A stretch of 64,000 bases of DNA from Actinomadura sp. WMMA1423 (GTDB taxonomy: Bacteria; Actinomycetota; Actinomycetes; Streptosporangiales; Streptosporangiaceae), in contig NZ_CP041244.1 in assembly GCF_006547145.1 (NCBI RefSeq), positions 2,108,001-2,172,000 of the forward strand, given 5' to 3'. Made by a program: the position numbers and the translations under genes. This document shows, piece by piece, positions 40,513-50,106 of this stretch (position 1 is the first letter of the stretch; every line of letters starts with the position of its first letter). The notes beneath the pieces are model-generated. The model did not search any database. It saw nothing but the letters and a program-made list of their open reading frames with translations, and was not told the DNA's origin.

Positions 40513-41784
40513 TCAGTTGCCCTCGGCCCGGCCGCCGGGGGCCTGCGCCCCCCGCTGCGCCGACAGGGTCGCCGCGTCCACGTGCGGAGCCGTCGTGACC
40601 GACCGCTTCAGCGCGCTGCCCTTCACCCAGTTCTGCCACTTGACCTGCCAGTAGCCCCAGCCGTTCTCCGGCTCCAGCTGCCGGCTGCTCCCGGTCACCG
40701 TGATCGGGTCGCCCCGCTGGGCGAGGTTGTAGAACCACTTCGCGTTGGACGGGCTGATGTTGATGCAGCCGTGGCTGACGTTCTCGCTCCCCTGGGAGCC
40801 CACCGACCACGGCGCGCTGTGGACGTACTCGCCGCTGTCGGAGATCCGCACCGACTTGTAGACGGTCAGGCTGTAGTACCCGGCGCAGCCGGGACCGCAG
40901 CCGTCCCACTCCGACGTCATGACGGTCGGGTCCTCCTTGCCCATCGCGAGGTGGACGCCGTTGGTGGTGGTGTACTTGCGGACCCCACCGCGTCCCATGC
41001 TCGTCGGGACCGTGCGGGCCTTCCTCCCGTTGATCTTCACGACCATCTTGTGGCTGTCCTCGCCGGCCGTCGACACGTGGGAGTCGCCGACCTTGAAGTC
41101 GACGCCGTAGTCCTTCCCCCCGTACACGCCCTGGCCGGTGCGCACGCCGCTCAGGTGCGCCTTGAACGACACCTTCGTGTGGGCGGGCCAGTACTGCCTC
41201 GTCCGGAAGACCGCCTCCTGGGCGCCGAACCAGCTCCAGGCGCCCTCGACGGTCTTGTCGGCGGTGACCTCCAGGGCCCGCTCGACCGCCGCCCGGTCCT
41301 GCACCGGACGCGTGAAGTGGACGATGATCGGGATGCCGACGCCGACGGTCTCCCTGTTGAACGGCGCCTCGATCGTGACGCCGTTGGTCTTGTCCGCCTT
41401 GGCCGTCGTGAAGGCACTGCGGACCGTACGGGTCCGGCCGTCCTTTCCGAGGGCGGTGGCGGCGACCGTGTACGCCGTGCCCGGCTTCAGCGACCACCGG
41501 GACCGCCACCTGGTCCTGTCGGCGTTCAGGTCCCCCTCGACCACGCCGCCCTTCGCCGACACCGTCACGTCCTCGATCGTGCCCTGCCGGACCTCGACGG
41601 CGATGGGGCTTTCCGGACTCAGCCTCCCGCCGCCCCCGCCCGGGGACACCGCGAGCTTCACCTCGTTCCCGGCGTCCGGTCCGACGCCTCCCGAGCACGC
41701 CGCGGCACCCGCCACCACGCCCGCGCCTACGAGGACGGCCGTACACCGCCCCCGGCCTCCCGGTCTCGAGCCACCCACCCGCAT
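40513..41784 (-). CDS. L,D-transpeptidase lipoprotein with Ig-like domains
   Basis: 423 aa. Lipobox AGAAAC after a hydrophobic signal marks a lipoprotein. Two Ig-like domains (about residues 40-240) precede the YkuD catalytic domain, whose active site is SHGCINISPSNAKWFY. The C-terminal tail is Trp-rich (GWGYWQVKWQNWVKG), as in mycobacterial Ldt enzymes. These make 3-3 peptidoglycan crosslinks and are targets of carbapenems. ATG at 41784. Convergent with the M48 gene and separated from ctaF by a terminator. Confidence 0.94.
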   Translation of the reverse strand: MRVGGSRPGGRGRCTAVLVGAGVVAGAAACSGGVGPDAGNEVKLAVSPGGGGGRLSPESPIAVEVRQGTIEDVTVSAKGGVVEGDLNADRTRWRSRWSLKPGTAYTVAATALGKDGRTRTVRSAFTTAKADKTNGVTIEAPFNRETVGVGIPIIVHFTRPVQDRAAVERALEVTADKTVEGAWSWFGAQEAVFRTRQYWPAHTKVSFKAHLSGVRTGQGVYGGKDYGVDFKVGDSHVSTAGEDSHKMVVKINGRKARTVPTSMGRGGVRKYTTTNGVHLAMGKEDPTVMTSEWDGCGPGCAGYYSLTVYKSVRISDSGEYVHSAPWSVGSQGSENVSHGCINISPSNAKWFYNLAQRGDPITVTGSSRQLEPENGWGYWQVKWQNWVKGSALKRSVTTAPHVDAATLSAQRGAQAPGGRAEGN

Positions 41785-41861
41785 GGGACCCCCCGGTCGC
41801 TCCCCTGGACGATCGGTCCGCTGCCCAGCCCCATCGCTGGAGCGGCGTCCAGTATGTGTGA

Positions 41862-41899
41862 AAGGGCCGGTACCCGCTAAAAAGCGGACACCGGCCCTT
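41862..41899 (-). terminator. Terminator of the ctaC-ctaD-ctaF operon
   Basis: AAGGGCCGGT (41862-41871) pairs with ACCGGCCCTT (41890-41899), and inside it CCGCT pairs with AGCGG around AAAA. It follows the ctaF stop by 19 bases. Confidence 0.75.
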
Positions 41900-41918
41900 G
41901 ATGGGGTTCTTTTACTGA

Positions 41919-42329
41919 TCAGTGGGCGAAATGGCCCCGATAGTACTCAAAGACCATACCGATCGAGGTCAGGATCGCGGCGGCGGCGCCGAGGATGACC
42001 AGCCACCAGCCGAACACGACGCCGAGCGCCACGGCCGTGGCCGACAATCCCACGAACAGCGGCCACCAGCTGTGCGGGCTGAAGAAGCCCAGCTCGCCCG
42101 CCGCGTCCGCGATCTCGCCCTCGGGGTCGTCCTCGTACAGCGGGCCCGCGTTGGCGCGCTCGAGGCGCCGGACCGTGAAGTGGACGTAGAACCCGATGAG
42201 CCCGGCGAGGCCGACGGCGAGCCCGAGCGCCGTCGTGCCGGTCCAGTCGTTGGACCAGAGCCAGTACACGACGTCGGTGGCGAGGAAGAACACCGCGCAC
42301 CCGTAGAACATGAACGCCTGGACGCGCAT
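41919..42329 (-). CDS. ctaF: Cytochrome c oxidase subunit IV
   Basis: 136 aa, four transmembrane helices, typical of the actinobacterial small subunit. Starts MRVQAFMFYGCAVFFLATDVVYWLWS and ends GMVFEYYRGHFAH, both family hallmarks. ATG at 42329 follows GGGGAG and lies 3 bases after the ctaD stop. Probably stabilises the oxidase within the bc1-aa3 supercomplex. Confidence 0.95.
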   Translation of the reverse strand: MRVQAFMFYGCAVFFLATDVVYWLWSNDWTGTTALGLAVGLAGLIGFYVHFTVRRLERANAGPLYEDDPEGEIADAAGELGFFSPHSWWPLFVGLSATAVALGVVFGWWLVILGAAAAILTSIGMVFEYYRGHFAH

Positions 42330-42332
42330 CGG

Positions 42333-44000
42333 CTACTCCCCCTTCGTCCCGGCCAGCTCGCCCTTGGCACCCACGTGCGGGTGGTGCAGGTCGAACGCCG
42401 GCCGCTCGGAACGGATCTTCGGGATCGAGTTGAAGTTGTGCCGCGGCGGCGGGCAGGAGGTCGCCCACTCCAGGGAGTTGGAGTAGCCCCACGGGTCGTC
42501 GACCTCGACGCGCTTGCCCCGCTTCCACGTGATGTAGAGGTTGTAGAAGAACGGCAGCATCGACGCGCCGAGCACGAACGAGAAGATGCTGGAGATCTCG
42601 TTCAGCCCGTGGAACTCGCTCGGGTAGTCCGCGTACCGGCGCGGCATGCCCGCGGCGCCCAGCCAGTGCTGGAGCAGGAACGTGCCGTGGAAGCCGATGA
42701 ACAGCAGCCAGAAGTGGATCTTGCCGAGCGTGTCGTTCAGCATCTTGCCGGTGAACTTCGGCCACCAGAAGTAGAAGCCCGCGAACATCGCGAACACCAC
42801 GGTGCCGAAAACGACGTAGTGGAAGTGCGCCACGACGAAGTAGGAGTCCGAGAGCTGGAAGTCCATCGGCGGCGACGCCAGGATGACGCCGGTGAGCCCG
42901 CCGAACAGGAACGTCACGAGGAAGCCCAGCGACCACAGCATCGGCGACTCGAACGTCAACTGCCCTCGCCAGATGGTCCCCACCCAGTTGAAGAACTTCA
43001 CCCCCGTGGGAACGGCGATGAGGAACGTCATGAAGGAGAAGAACGGCAGCAGCACCTGGCCGGTGACGAACATGTGGTGCGCCCACACGGTGATCGACAG
43101 GCCGGCGATGGTGATGGTCGCGAAGACCAGGCCGATGTAGCCGAAGACGGGCTTGCGGCTGAACACCGGGAGGATCTCGGTCACGATGCCGAAGAACGGC
43201 AAGGCGATGATGTAGACCTCCGGGTGCCCGAAGAACCAGAACAGGTGCTGCCACAGCAGCGCGCCGCCGTGCGCGGCGTCGAAGATGTGCGCGCCGAGCT
43301 TGCGGTCGGCCTCCAGCGCCAGCAGCGCGGCGGCGAGGACCGGGAACGCCAGCAGGACGAGGATGGAGGTCAGCAGCGCGTTCCAGGTGAAGATCGGCAT
43401 CCGGAACATGGTCATGCCCGGCGCCCGCATGCACAGGATCGTCGTGATGAAGTTGACCGCGCCCATGATGGTGCCGAAGCCCGACATCGCCAGGCCCATC
43501 ACCCACATGTCGCCGCCGACGCCCGGCGAGCGGACCGCGTCCGACAGCGGCGCGTAGGCGAACCAGCCGAAGCTGGCCGCGCCGCCCGGGGTCAGGAAGC
43601 CCGCGATGACGATCAGGCTGCCGAACAGGAACAGCCAGTACGCCAGCATGTTCAGCCGGGGGAACGCCACGTCGGGCGCCCCGATCTGCAGCGGCATGAT
43701 GACGTTGGTGAAGCCCGCGAACAGCGGCGTCGCGAACATCAGCAGCATGATCGTGCCGTGCATGGTGAACAGCTGGTTGTACTGCTCGTTGCTGACGAAC
43801 TGCAGGCCCGGCTCGAACAGCTCCATGCGGATCAGCAGCGCGAGCACGCCGCCGAACAGGAACATCACGAACGAGGTGATGAGGTAGAGGTAGCCGATCA
43901 CCTTGTGGTCGGTGGACGACATCCAGGAGGCGATGATGCGCCCCTTGCTCGTCCGCGGCGCGGCGATCGGCGCGCTCGGTGCGTGACTCGTCGCGGTCAC
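42333..44000 (-). CDS. ctaD: Cytochrome c oxidase subunit I
   Basis: 555 aa, twelve transmembrane helices. It carries low-spin haem a, haem a3 and CuB, and reduces oxygen with proton pumping. Ligands and signatures: FTMHGTIM (haem a His), [15 protein letters not shown] (CuB His and the His-Tyr crosslink), [10 protein letters not shown] (CuB His pair), and VVAHFHYVV (both haem His). GTG at 44000 overlaps the ctaC stop (GTGA) with GGGAGGTG upstream. Confidence 0.97.
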   Translation of the reverse strand: MTATSHAPSAPIAAPRTSKGRIIASWMSSTDHKVIGYLYLITSFVMFLFGGVLALLIRMELFEPGLQFVSNEQYNQLFTMHGTIMLLMFATPLFAGFTNVIMPLQIGAPDVAFPRLNMLAYWLFLFGSLIVIAGFLTPGGAASFGWFAYAPLSDAVRSPGVGGDMWVMGLAMSGFGTIMGAVNFITTILCMRAPGMTMFRMPIFTWNALLTSILVLLAFPVLAAALLALEADRKLGAHIFDAAHGGALLWQHLFWFFGHPEVYIIALPFFGIVTEILPVFSRKPVFGYIGLVFATITIAGLSITVWAHHMFVTGQVLLPFFSFMTFLIAVPTGVKFFNWVGTIWRGQLTFESPMLWSLGFLVTFLFGGLTGVILASPPMDFQLSDSYFVVAHFHYVVFGTVVFAMFAGFYFWWPKFTGKMLNDTLGKIHFWLLFIGFHGTFLLQHWLGAAGMPRRYADYPSEFHGLNEISSIFSFVLGASMLPFFYNLYITWKRGKRVEVDDPWGYSNSLEWATSCPPPRHNFNSIPKIRSERPAFDLHHPHVGAKGELAGTKGE

Positions 44001-44824
44001 TTGGCACCTCCCGCGGCCAGTGCTTGCTTCGAATCGGCGATGAACTTCTGGTACTGCTCGGGGGTCACGACCTTCAGCTGGAACAGCATCCGGCTGTGGT
44101 CGACGCCGCAGAGCTCGGCGCAGCGGCCCTCATAGGTGCCGAGCTTGTTCGCCGTGAACTCGAACTCGTTGGTGTAGCCCGGCATGACGTCCTTCTTGTA
44201 GATCAGTGCCGGCACCCAGAACGAGTGGATGACGTCGTTGGCGTGCAGCCGGACCCGCACCGTCTGGCCCGAGGGGATCGTCATCACCGGCTTGGCGGCG
44301 GCGGGCCCGTTCGGGGCGACGGGCTGGCCGACGACGGAGGCGACCGTCTTCTCCTTGCCCGCGGTGTCCTTCTCCTTGTAGTCGAACTGCCAGCTCCACT
44401 GGAACCCGGTCACGTCGACGACCACCGCGGGATCCTTGGTGGTCTTCTCGACGAAGTTCTCGTCCCTGGCGGTGAAGTAGAACAGGACCGCGATGATGAC
44501 GAACGGGACCGCCGTGTAGAGGATCTCGATCGGCATGTTGTAGCGGACCTGCGGCGGCAGGTCGTCGGAGCGCTTGCGGTGGAACAGCACCGCCCAGATG
44601 ATCAGGCCCCAGACCACGGCCCCGACCGCGAACGCCGCGATCCAGGAGCCCTGCCAGAGCTTCAGCATGCGCTCGCCCTGGACGCTGATCGGCTCGGGCA
44701 TGCCCAGGCGGCTGCCGCTGCACGCGGTCGCGGAGAGCGCCAGCAGCCCTAGCGCGCCGGCGCTTTTCAATGCGCGGCGACTGCGCACAGGCGTACGCCG
44801 CTCCCTAGAGCGGGTCGGACTCAC
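43997..44824 (-). CDS. ctaC: Cytochrome c oxidase subunit II
   Basis: 275 aa. Lipobox LSATAC after the signal suggests a lipid-modified N-terminus; two transmembrane helices follow, then the external CuA domain. The CuA ligands appear in [12 protein letters not shown] (two Cys, His, Met), with an earlier His in VIHSFWVP. The Trp/aromatic entry strip is [11 protein letters not shown] at 44824 follows GGGGAAGG. It takes electrons from QcrC and passes them to CtaD. Confidence 0.97.
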   Translation of the reverse strand: MSPTRSRERRTPVRSRRALKSAGALGLLALSATACSGSRLGMPEPISVQGERMLKLWQGSWIAAFAVGAVVWGLIIWAVLFHRKRSDDLPPQVRYNMPIEILYTAVPFVIIAVLFYFTARDENFVEKTTKDPAVVVDVTGFQWSWQFDYKEKDTAGKEKTVASVVGQPVAPNGPAAAKPVMTIPSGQTVRVRLHANDVIHSFWVPALIYKKDVMPGYTNEFEFTANKLGTYEGRCAELCGVDHSRMLFQLKVVTPEQYQKFIADSKQALAAGGAK

Positions 44825-44951
44825 GGAATGCCTTCCCCACGGATGAAAGCCCGGTCGGCCGGGCGGAGAGATCGGTGTTTACACGTGTGGTGGACACCCT
44901 AGCGCGAGGGTCGCGCGAACCCCCGATCGGGTGCCCGGTTAGTGTTCTCAC

Positions 44952-46130
44952 GTGGCACGACCGAGCACCGCGGGCGGGTACTTCGACGCCGCGTCCACCG
45001 AGCCGCCGCACCCGGCGGCGCGCGCCGCCCTGCTCGAGGCGCTGGACGAGGCGTGGGCCGATCCCGCCCGGCTGTACGGGACGGCCCGCGGCGCCCGGCT
45101 GCTGCTCGACCGCGCCCGCGCGCGTGTCGCCGGCGTCCTGGGCGCCCGGTCCGACGAGGTGTTCTTCACCTCCTCGGGCACCCAGGCGGTGCACCTGGCG
45201 GTCCTCGGGGGGCTCCAGGCGCGCCGGCGCGCCGGGCGGCACATGGTGGCGGGCGCCGTCGAGCACTCCAGCGTCCTGCACGCCGCCGAGCTGCACGAGC
45301 GCGACGGCGGCGAGGTCACCCTCGTCGGCGTCGACCGGACCGGCCGCGTCGACGCGGCGGAGTTCGCCGCCGCCCTGCGCCCGGACACCGCGCTGGCCTG
45401 CCTGCAGTCGGCCAACCACGAGGTCGGCACCCTCCAGCCCGTCGCCGAGGCCGCCGAGGCCTGCCGCGCCGCGGGCGTGCCCCTGTTCGTCGACGCCGCG
45501 CAGTCCCTCGGCCGGGCCGACGTCCCCGGCGGGTGGTCGCTGCTGGCCGGCAGCGCCCACAAGTGGGGCGGCCCCGCCGGCGTGGGCGTGCTCGCCGTCC
45601 GCAAGGGCACCCGGTGGCGCTCGCCGCTGCCGGGCGACGAGCGCGAGGGGCGCCGCGTCCCCGGGTTCGAGAACGTCCCGGCCATCGCGGCGGCCGCGGC
45701 CGCGCTGGTGGCCTACCGCGCCGACATGGCGGCGGACGCGCCGCGCGTCTCCGCCCTGGTGGACCGCATCCGGACGGAGGTACGGCGGAGCGTCCCCGAC
45801 GTCGAGGTGGTCGGCGACCCGGTCCGGCGCCTCCCGCACCTGGTCACGTTCTCGTGCCTGTACGTGGAGGGCGAGGCGCTGCTGACCGAACTGGACCGGC
45901 TGGGTTTCGCGGTTTCCTCCGGCAGCTCGTGCACGGCGGATACGCTGCGTCCAAGCCATGTGCTGGAGGCGATGGGAGTGATTACGCATGGGAACGTGCG
46001 GGTATCGCTGCCGCGAGGCGTCGGTTCGGAGGACGTCGACCGCTTCCTCACGGTGCTTCCCGATGCCGTCGCCCGCCTCCGCCAGGCGACGATGAACACT
46101 CTCGAGACAGGGAGGCGGTCGCGCCCATGA
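44952..46130 (+). CDS. Cysteine desulfurase-like PLP enzyme (NifS/class V)
   Basis: 392 aa. PLP enzyme of aminotransferase class V: the Schiff-base Lys is in GSAHKWGGPAGVGVLAVR, the cofactor His in VEHSSVLHAA, and the Asp/Gln pair in VDAAQSLG. The active Cys is in SSGSSCTADTLRPSHVLEAMG, as in IscS/NifS desulfurases. It releases sulfur from cysteine. GTG at 44952 lies 6 bases below TAGTGT, leaderless. It overlaps the TusA-like gene by 4 bases, so that protein is the likely sulfur acceptor. Confidence 0.92.
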   Translation: MARPSTAGGYFDAASTEPPHPAARAALLEALDEAWADPARLYGTARGARLLLDRARARVAGVLGARSDEVFFTSSGTQAVHLAVLGGLQARRRAGRHMVAGAVEHSSVLHAAELHERDGGEVTLVGVDRTGRVDAAEFAAALRPDTALACLQSANHEVGTLQPVAEAAEACRAAGVPLFVDAAQSLGRADVPGGWSLLAGSAHKWGGPAGVGVLAVRKGTRWRSPLPGDEREGRRVPGFENVPAIAAAAAALVAYRADMAADAPRVSALVDRIRTEVRRSVPDVEVVGDPVRRLPHLVTFSCLYVEGEALLTELDRLGFAVSSGSSCTADTLRPSHVLEAMGVITHGNVRVSLPRGVGSEDVDRFLTVLPDAVARLRQATMNTLETGRRSRP

Positions 46131-46435
46131 GGTTCCGAGGCCGCACCAAGACCGGCCCCCCGACCGGCGCCCCGGCGCCGCCCCCCGCGGAGCCCGAGGG
46201 CCCGCCGCCCGTGCTCGTCATCGACGCGCTGGGCCGCAAGTGCCCCATCCCGATCATCATGCTGGCCGAGCGGATCCGGGAGGTCCCGGTCGGCCAGGTC
46301 GTCGCGGTCCTCGCCGACGACGCCGCCGCCCGCACCGACGTCCCCGCCTGGTGCCGCATGAAGTCCCAGGACTTCGTCCGCGAGGAGACGCTCCAGCAGG
46401 GCGGCTGGGGCTTCCACATCCGCCGCACCTACTAA
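46127..46435 (+). CDS. TusA-like sulfur carrier protein
   Basis: 102 aa. After a proline-rich N-terminal tail, one TusA/SirA domain: VLVIDALGRKCPIPIIMLAERIREVPVGQVVAVLADD, with the sulfur-carrying Cys in CPIP, then DVPAWCRMKSQDF and WGFHIRR. ATG at 46127 overlaps the desulfurase stop (ATGA). It probably carries persulfide sulfur from the desulfurase to tRNA modification, cofactor synthesis or cluster assembly; target unknown. The Pro-rich tail is unusual for TusA. Confidence 0.9.
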   Translation: MRFRGRTKTGPPTGAPAPPPAEPEGPPPVLVIDALGRKCPIPIIMLAERIREVPVGQVVAVLADDAAARTDVPAWCRMKSQDFVREETLQQGGWGFHIRRTY

Positions 46436-46514
46436 GGCGTGTTCCACACTCCCGGCCCACTTCTCGACAGGTCCTAGGCCCCGCGAAGGCGGGGGCACCG
46501 AAGCCCGAAGAAAC

Positions 46515-46548
46515 GCAGAGGGCCGCGCCTTCCGGCGCGGCCCTCTGC
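46515..46548. terminator. Bidirectional terminator between tusA-like gene and adoK
   Basis: A perfect 15-bp stem: 46515-46529 pairs with 46534-46548 around a TTCC tetraloop. It sits between convergent genes and could end both transcripts. Confidence 0.85.
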
Positions 46549-46581
46549 GCACGCCCCGGTCACGGGGCCGCTACGCGTGGG

Positions 46582-47568
46582 TCACGGGGTCGGGCAGACG
46601 ACGTGGGGCTCGATGTCGGCCGCGGCGTCGGCGCCGTAGGCGGCCGCGAAGCGGTCGAGGAACGCCCGGCGGCCGAGGGTGTACTCCTGCGGGCCGGCGG
46701 CCTCGAGGGCGTGCGCGGCGATGGCGTTGCCGACCTGGGCGGCGCGCTCGAGCGGCAGGCCCCAGGCGGTCGCCGACAGGAACCCGGCGCGGAAGGCGTC
46801 GCCGACGCCGGTCGGGTCGACGACCGAGTCGACCGGGACGCACGGGACGTGCACGCCCTCCTCGCCCTCCCGGTCGATGACGACGCCCTTGGCGCCGAGG
46901 GTCGTGACGCGGACGTCGACCCGGGACAGGATCTCCTCGCCCGACCAGCCCGTCTTCTCCTCGGCGAGCGCCTTCTCGTACTCGTTGCTGAACAGGTAGG
47001 CGGCGCCGTCGATGAGGCGGCGGACCTCCGGGCCCCCCATCCGGGCGAGCTGCTGGGACGGGTCGGCGGCGAACGGGATGCCGCGGCCGCGGCACTCGTC
47101 GGTGTGCCGGAGCATCGCCTCGGGGTCGTTCGGGCTGATGACGACCAGTTCGAGGCCGCCGACCCGGTCGGCGACGGGCCCGAGCTCGATGGAGCGGGCC
47201 TCGCTCATCGCGCCGGCGTAGAAGCTGGCGATCTGGTTCTGGTCCTGGTCGGTGGTGCACAGGAAGCGCGCCGTGTGGTGGATCTCGGACACGTGCACCG
47301 AGGCGGTGTCGACCGCGTGCCGTTCGAGCCAGGAGCGGTAGTCGGCGAAGTCGTCGCCGACGGAGCCGACGAGGATGGACTCCTTGCCGAGGCTGCCCAT
47401 GCCGAAGCAGATGTTGGCGGCGATGCCGCCGCGGCGGATGTCCAGCTCGTCCACCAGGAAGGACAGCGACACCCGGTCGAGCTGGTCGGGCAGGAGCTGG
47501 TCGGTGAACCTCCCGGGGAAGGACATCAGATGGTCGGTCGCAATGGAACCGGTCACGGCGATGCGCAC
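46582..47568 (-). CDS. adoK: Adenosine kinase (PfkB family)
   Basis: 328 aa. Closely resembles the mycobacterial adenosine kinase: RIAVTGSIATDHLMSFPGRFTDQLLP, RGGIAANICFGMGSLG, FAADPSQQLARM, and the anion hole with catalytic Asp in DPTGVGDAFRAGF. It phosphorylates adenosine to AMP with ATP, salvaging purines. GTG at 47568 is preferred because GGAG lies 8 bases before it and the protein then starts where the mycobacterial one does; the upstream in-frame extension is unrelated to the family. Confidence 0.92.
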   Translation of the reverse strand: MRIAVTGSIATDHLMSFPGRFTDQLLPDQLDRVSLSFLVDELDIRRGGIAANICFGMGSLGKESILVGSVGDDFADYRSWLERHAVDTASVHVSEIHHTARFLCTTDQDQNQIASFYAGAMSEARSIELGPVADRVGGLELVVISPNDPEAMLRHTDECRGRGIPFAADPSQQLARMGGPEVRRLIDGAAYLFSNEYEKALAEEKTGWSGEEILSRVDVRVTTLGAKGVVIDREGEEGVHVPCVPVDSVVDPTGVGDAFRAGFLSATAWGLPLERAAQVGNAIAAHALEAAGPQEYTLGRRAFLDRFAAAYGADAAADIEPHVVCPTP

Positions 47569-47698
47569 GGCGTCGCTCTCCTCGTCGTGGTCGTCCGGCT
47601 GTTTCACCGGCTGTTCGAACCCGTCAGGCTACTCACCATCGCACCACAGACGGCCGCCCTGCGACACTTCGCCGCGTCCTCGGCCGAGGGCAGCCGAA

Positions 47699-47732
47699 AG
47701 GGGCGGCCCGGACCATCGGCCCGGCCGCCCCT
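47699..47732 (-). terminator. Hairpin terminator after erpA
   Basis: AGGGGCGGCC (47699-47708) pairs perfectly with GGCCGCCCCT (47723-47732) around a 14-base loop, 21 bases beyond the erpA stop. Confidence 0.65.
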
Positions 47733-47753
47733 CGCGCACGCCCGGTGGGCGCG

Positions 47754-48116
47754 TCAGTTGAAGGAGTCGCCGCAGGCGCAGGAACCCGACGCGTTCGGGT
47801 TGTCGATCGTGAAGCCCTGCTTCTCGATCGAGTCGACGAAGTCGATGGTGGCGCCCGTCAGGTAGGGCGCGCTCATCCGGTCGACGCGCACCGAAAGGCC
47901 GCCGAAGTCCTGGATCTGGTCGCCGTCCATCTCCCGCTCGTCGAAGAAGAGCTGGTAGATCAGACCTGAGCAGCCGCCCGGCTGCACGGCGACACGCAGC
48001 GCAAGGTCGTCGCGGCCCTCCTGCTCGAGCAGGCCCTTGGCCTTCTCGGCGGCGGCGTCGGTGAGGATGACGCCCTGCTGCGTGGTCTCCTGCGTGGTCT
48101 CGCCTGAAACCGTCAT
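47754..48116 (-). CDS. erpA: HesB/IscA/ErpA-type iron-sulfur cluster insertion protein
   Basis: 120 aa. A-type carrier domain with the three cluster cysteines: PGGCSGLIY near residue 49 and SCACGDSF at the end. It passes assembled clusters to target enzymes; candidates nearby are quinolinate synthase, the Rieske protein and the NuoF-ferredoxin fusion (inference). ATG at 48116 follows GGGAG. M. tuberculosis has the equivalent (Rv2204c, from memory) in the same order after adoK. Divergent from nadA. Confidence 0.95.
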   Translation of the reverse strand: MTVSGETTQETTQQGVILTDAAAEKAKGLLEQEGRDDLALRVAVQPGGCSGLIYQLFFDEREMDGDQIQDFGGLSVRVDRMSAPYLTGATIDFVDSIEKQGFTIDNPNASGSCACGDSFN

Positions 48117-48309
48117 GTGTTCAGCTCCCGGGTCTCGCTGCGCCGCGGTCGCGGCGGACTGTCGCTTGTCCTCGAAGACGTCTCACGCCTCTTCCCGTAG
48201 GACAACGTACCTCGCTACATGGCCATTCCGCTTCTCGGCGATGTTTAACGCCAAGGGCGGGTGCGGTCTACGTCACACCGCCGGCATCCCGGGGATGTGC
48301 CATCATTAG

Positions 48310-48324
48310 TCGTCAAAGCGACGA
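48310..48324 (+). promoter_or_regulatory. Candidate operator upstream of nadA
   Basis: Inverted repeat TCGTC-N5-GACGA (48310-48314 and 48320-48324) inside an AT-richer stretch, ending 27 bases before the nadA start. Biosynthetic nad genes in actinobacteria are often controlled by NAD-responsive repressors such as NrtR; whether this is such a site is not known. Confidence 0.4.
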
Positions 48325-48351
48325 TAAGTCCCGTCGCGAAGGGAGACCGCC

Positions 48352-49506
48352 GTGACCACCCCAGTGCGCGACCTTCCGCTGCTGCTGCTCGGCAGCGGCG
48401 CCGACCCCGCGAGCGAACGCGGCGTGGACTGCCCCGGCGACCTGCCGCCGGCGTCCGACCCCGCCCTGGTCGAGCGGGCCCGCGCCGCCAAGGAGTCGCT
48501 CGGCGACCGGGTGTTCGTGCTCGGCCACCACTACCAGCGCGACGAGGTCATCCAGTTCGCGGACGTCACCGGCGACTCGTTCAAGCTGGCCCAGCGGGCC
48601 GCCGCCCGTCCCGAGGCGCCCTACGTCGTCTTCTGCGGCGTCCACTTCATGGCCGAGTCGGCCGACATCCTCACCGCCGCCCACCAGCGGGTGATCCTGC
48701 CCGACCTCGGCGCGGGCTGCTCGATGGCCGACATGGCGACCTTCGACCAGGTCGAGGAGTGCTGGGAGGTCCTGGAGGACGCGGGGGTGGCCGACGACGT
48801 CGTCCCCGTCACCTACATGAACTCCTCGGCCGACATCAAGGGGTTCGTCGGGCGGCACGGCGGAGTGGTGTGCACCTCGTCCAACGCCAGGCGCGCCCTC
48901 GACTGGGCCTACGCCAAGGGCAAGAAGGTCCTCTTCCTGCCCGACCAGCACCTCGGCCGCAACACCGCCGTCCTGGAGATGGGCTTCTCGCTGGACGACT
49001 GCGTCGTCTACAGCCCGCACCGCCGCGAGGGCGGCCTCACGCACCGGCAGGTGCGGGACGCCAAGATGATCCTGTGGCGCGGCCACTGCTCGGTGCACGG
49101 GCGGTTCAGCAAGGAGTCGGTGGACGACGTCCGCGCGCGGGTGCCCGGGGTGAACGTCATCGTGCACCCCGAGTGCAGGCACGAGGTCGTCACGGCCGCC
49201 GACCGGATCGGCTCGACCGAGTACATCATCAAGGCGATCGAGGCCGCCGAGCCCGGATCGTCCTGGGCCGTCGGGACGGAGCTGAACCTCGTGCGGCGGC
49301 TCGCGAACGCCCATCCGGACAAGAACGTCATGTTCCTCGACAAGACCGTCTGCTACTGCTCGACGATGAACCGGATCGACCTGCCGCACCTGGTGCTGTC
49401 GCTGGAGTCGCTGGCGGCCGGGAGGGTCGAGAACGTCATCGAGGTGGACGAGGAGACCGCGCACTACGCCCGCATCGCCCTCGACCAGATGCTCGCCCTG
49501 CCCTGA
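48352..49506 (+). CDS. nadA: Quinolinate synthase A
   Basis: 384 aa. Condenses iminoaspartate with dihydroxyacetone phosphate to quinolinate in de novo NAD synthesis, using an oxygen-sensitive [4Fe-4S] cluster. Motifs: VLGHHYQRDEVIQFADVTGDS, VHFMAESADIL, GCSMADM, VYSPHRREGG, VHPECRHEVV and KTVCYCSTMN, supplying the cluster cysteines. GTG at 48352 follows GAAGGGAG. Not followed by nadB or nadC in this window. Confidence 0.96.
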   Translation: MTTPVRDLPLLLLGSGADPASERGVDCPGDLPPASDPALVERARAAKESLGDRVFVLGHHYQRDEVIQFADVTGDSFKLAQRAAARPEAPYVVFCGVHFMAESADILTAAHQRVILPDLGAGCSMADMATFDQVEECWEVLEDAGVADDVVPVTYMNSSADIKGFVGRHGGVVCTSSNARRALDWAYAKGKKVLFLPDQHLGRNTAVLEMGFSLDDCVVYSPHRREGGLTHRQVRDAKMILWRGHCSVHGRFSKESVDDVRARVPGVNVIVHPECRHEVVTAADRIGSTEYIIKAIEAAEPGSSWAVGTELNLVRRLANAHPDKNVMFLDKTVCYCSTMNRIDLPHLVLSLESLAAGRVENVIEVDEETAHYARIALDQMLALP

Positions 49507-49533
49507 CCGGGCGCGGGCGGAGGCCGGGAGGGA

Positions 49534-50103
49534 CTACAGGCCGGGGGCGCCCCAGACGGGGAACCAGCGGCCGAGGTCCTGCTCGAACCGCAGGTCGGCG
49601 CCGATCGCGCCGCGCACCTGGAGTTCCAGCGCGTTGTCGCGCTTGTCTCCGGGGAGCGGCGCGAACGGGTAGAAGGTGCCGCGCTTGTAGAGGTAGACGA
49701 GCGCGAGGCGCTGCCCGTCCGGCCCCTTGAAGCCGGCGAGGGAGCACAGCAGGTGCGGGCCGAAACCGCCGCCCTCGAGCGTGGCGTTCACCGCGTGCAG
49801 GTCGGTGACGAGGTCGGGCAGCTCCTCGGGCCGGTGCTCGGCGAGCAGCCAGGTGTAGCCGTAGCCGTCGGTGCTGATCTGGACCTTGGGGCCCTCGTCG
49901 GCGTCCAGCAGCTCCTGGACGTCCGACTGGAGCCGCGCGAACGCGCCGCCCTCGGCCGCGCGGAAGCACACCGAGCCGAGCCCGGTCGGGGTGAACCCCG
50001 TCGCCGCCTCCAGGGTGACGGCCGCGGTCGACAGCCCGAAGATCTGGTCGAGGTCGGGCTTGGCCGGCTTGGACCGGCCGAGCAGGGTGTCCAGGAACCC
50101 CAC
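49534..50103 (-). CDS. pspAB: PspA-associated protein PspAB
   Basis: 189 aa. Begins GFLDTLLGRSKPAKPDLDQIFGL and contains VCFRAAEGGAFAR, both hallmarks of the actinobacterial PspAB family that accompanies PspA. No signal or transmembrane segment. GTG at 50103 follows AGGGGAG and lies 3 bases after the htpX stop. Function unknown beyond association with the phage-shock envelope response. Confidence 0.92.
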   Translation of the reverse strand: MGFLDTLLGRSKPAKPDLDQIFGLSTAAVTLEAATGFTPTGLGSVCFRAAEGGAFARLQSDVQELLDADEGPKVQISTDGYGYTWLLAEHRPEELPDLVTDLHAVNATLEGGGFGPHLLCSLAGFKGPDGQRLALVYLYKRGTFYPFAPLPGDKRDNALELQVRGAIGADLRFEQDLGRWFPVWGAPGL

Positions 50104-50106
50104 GGA

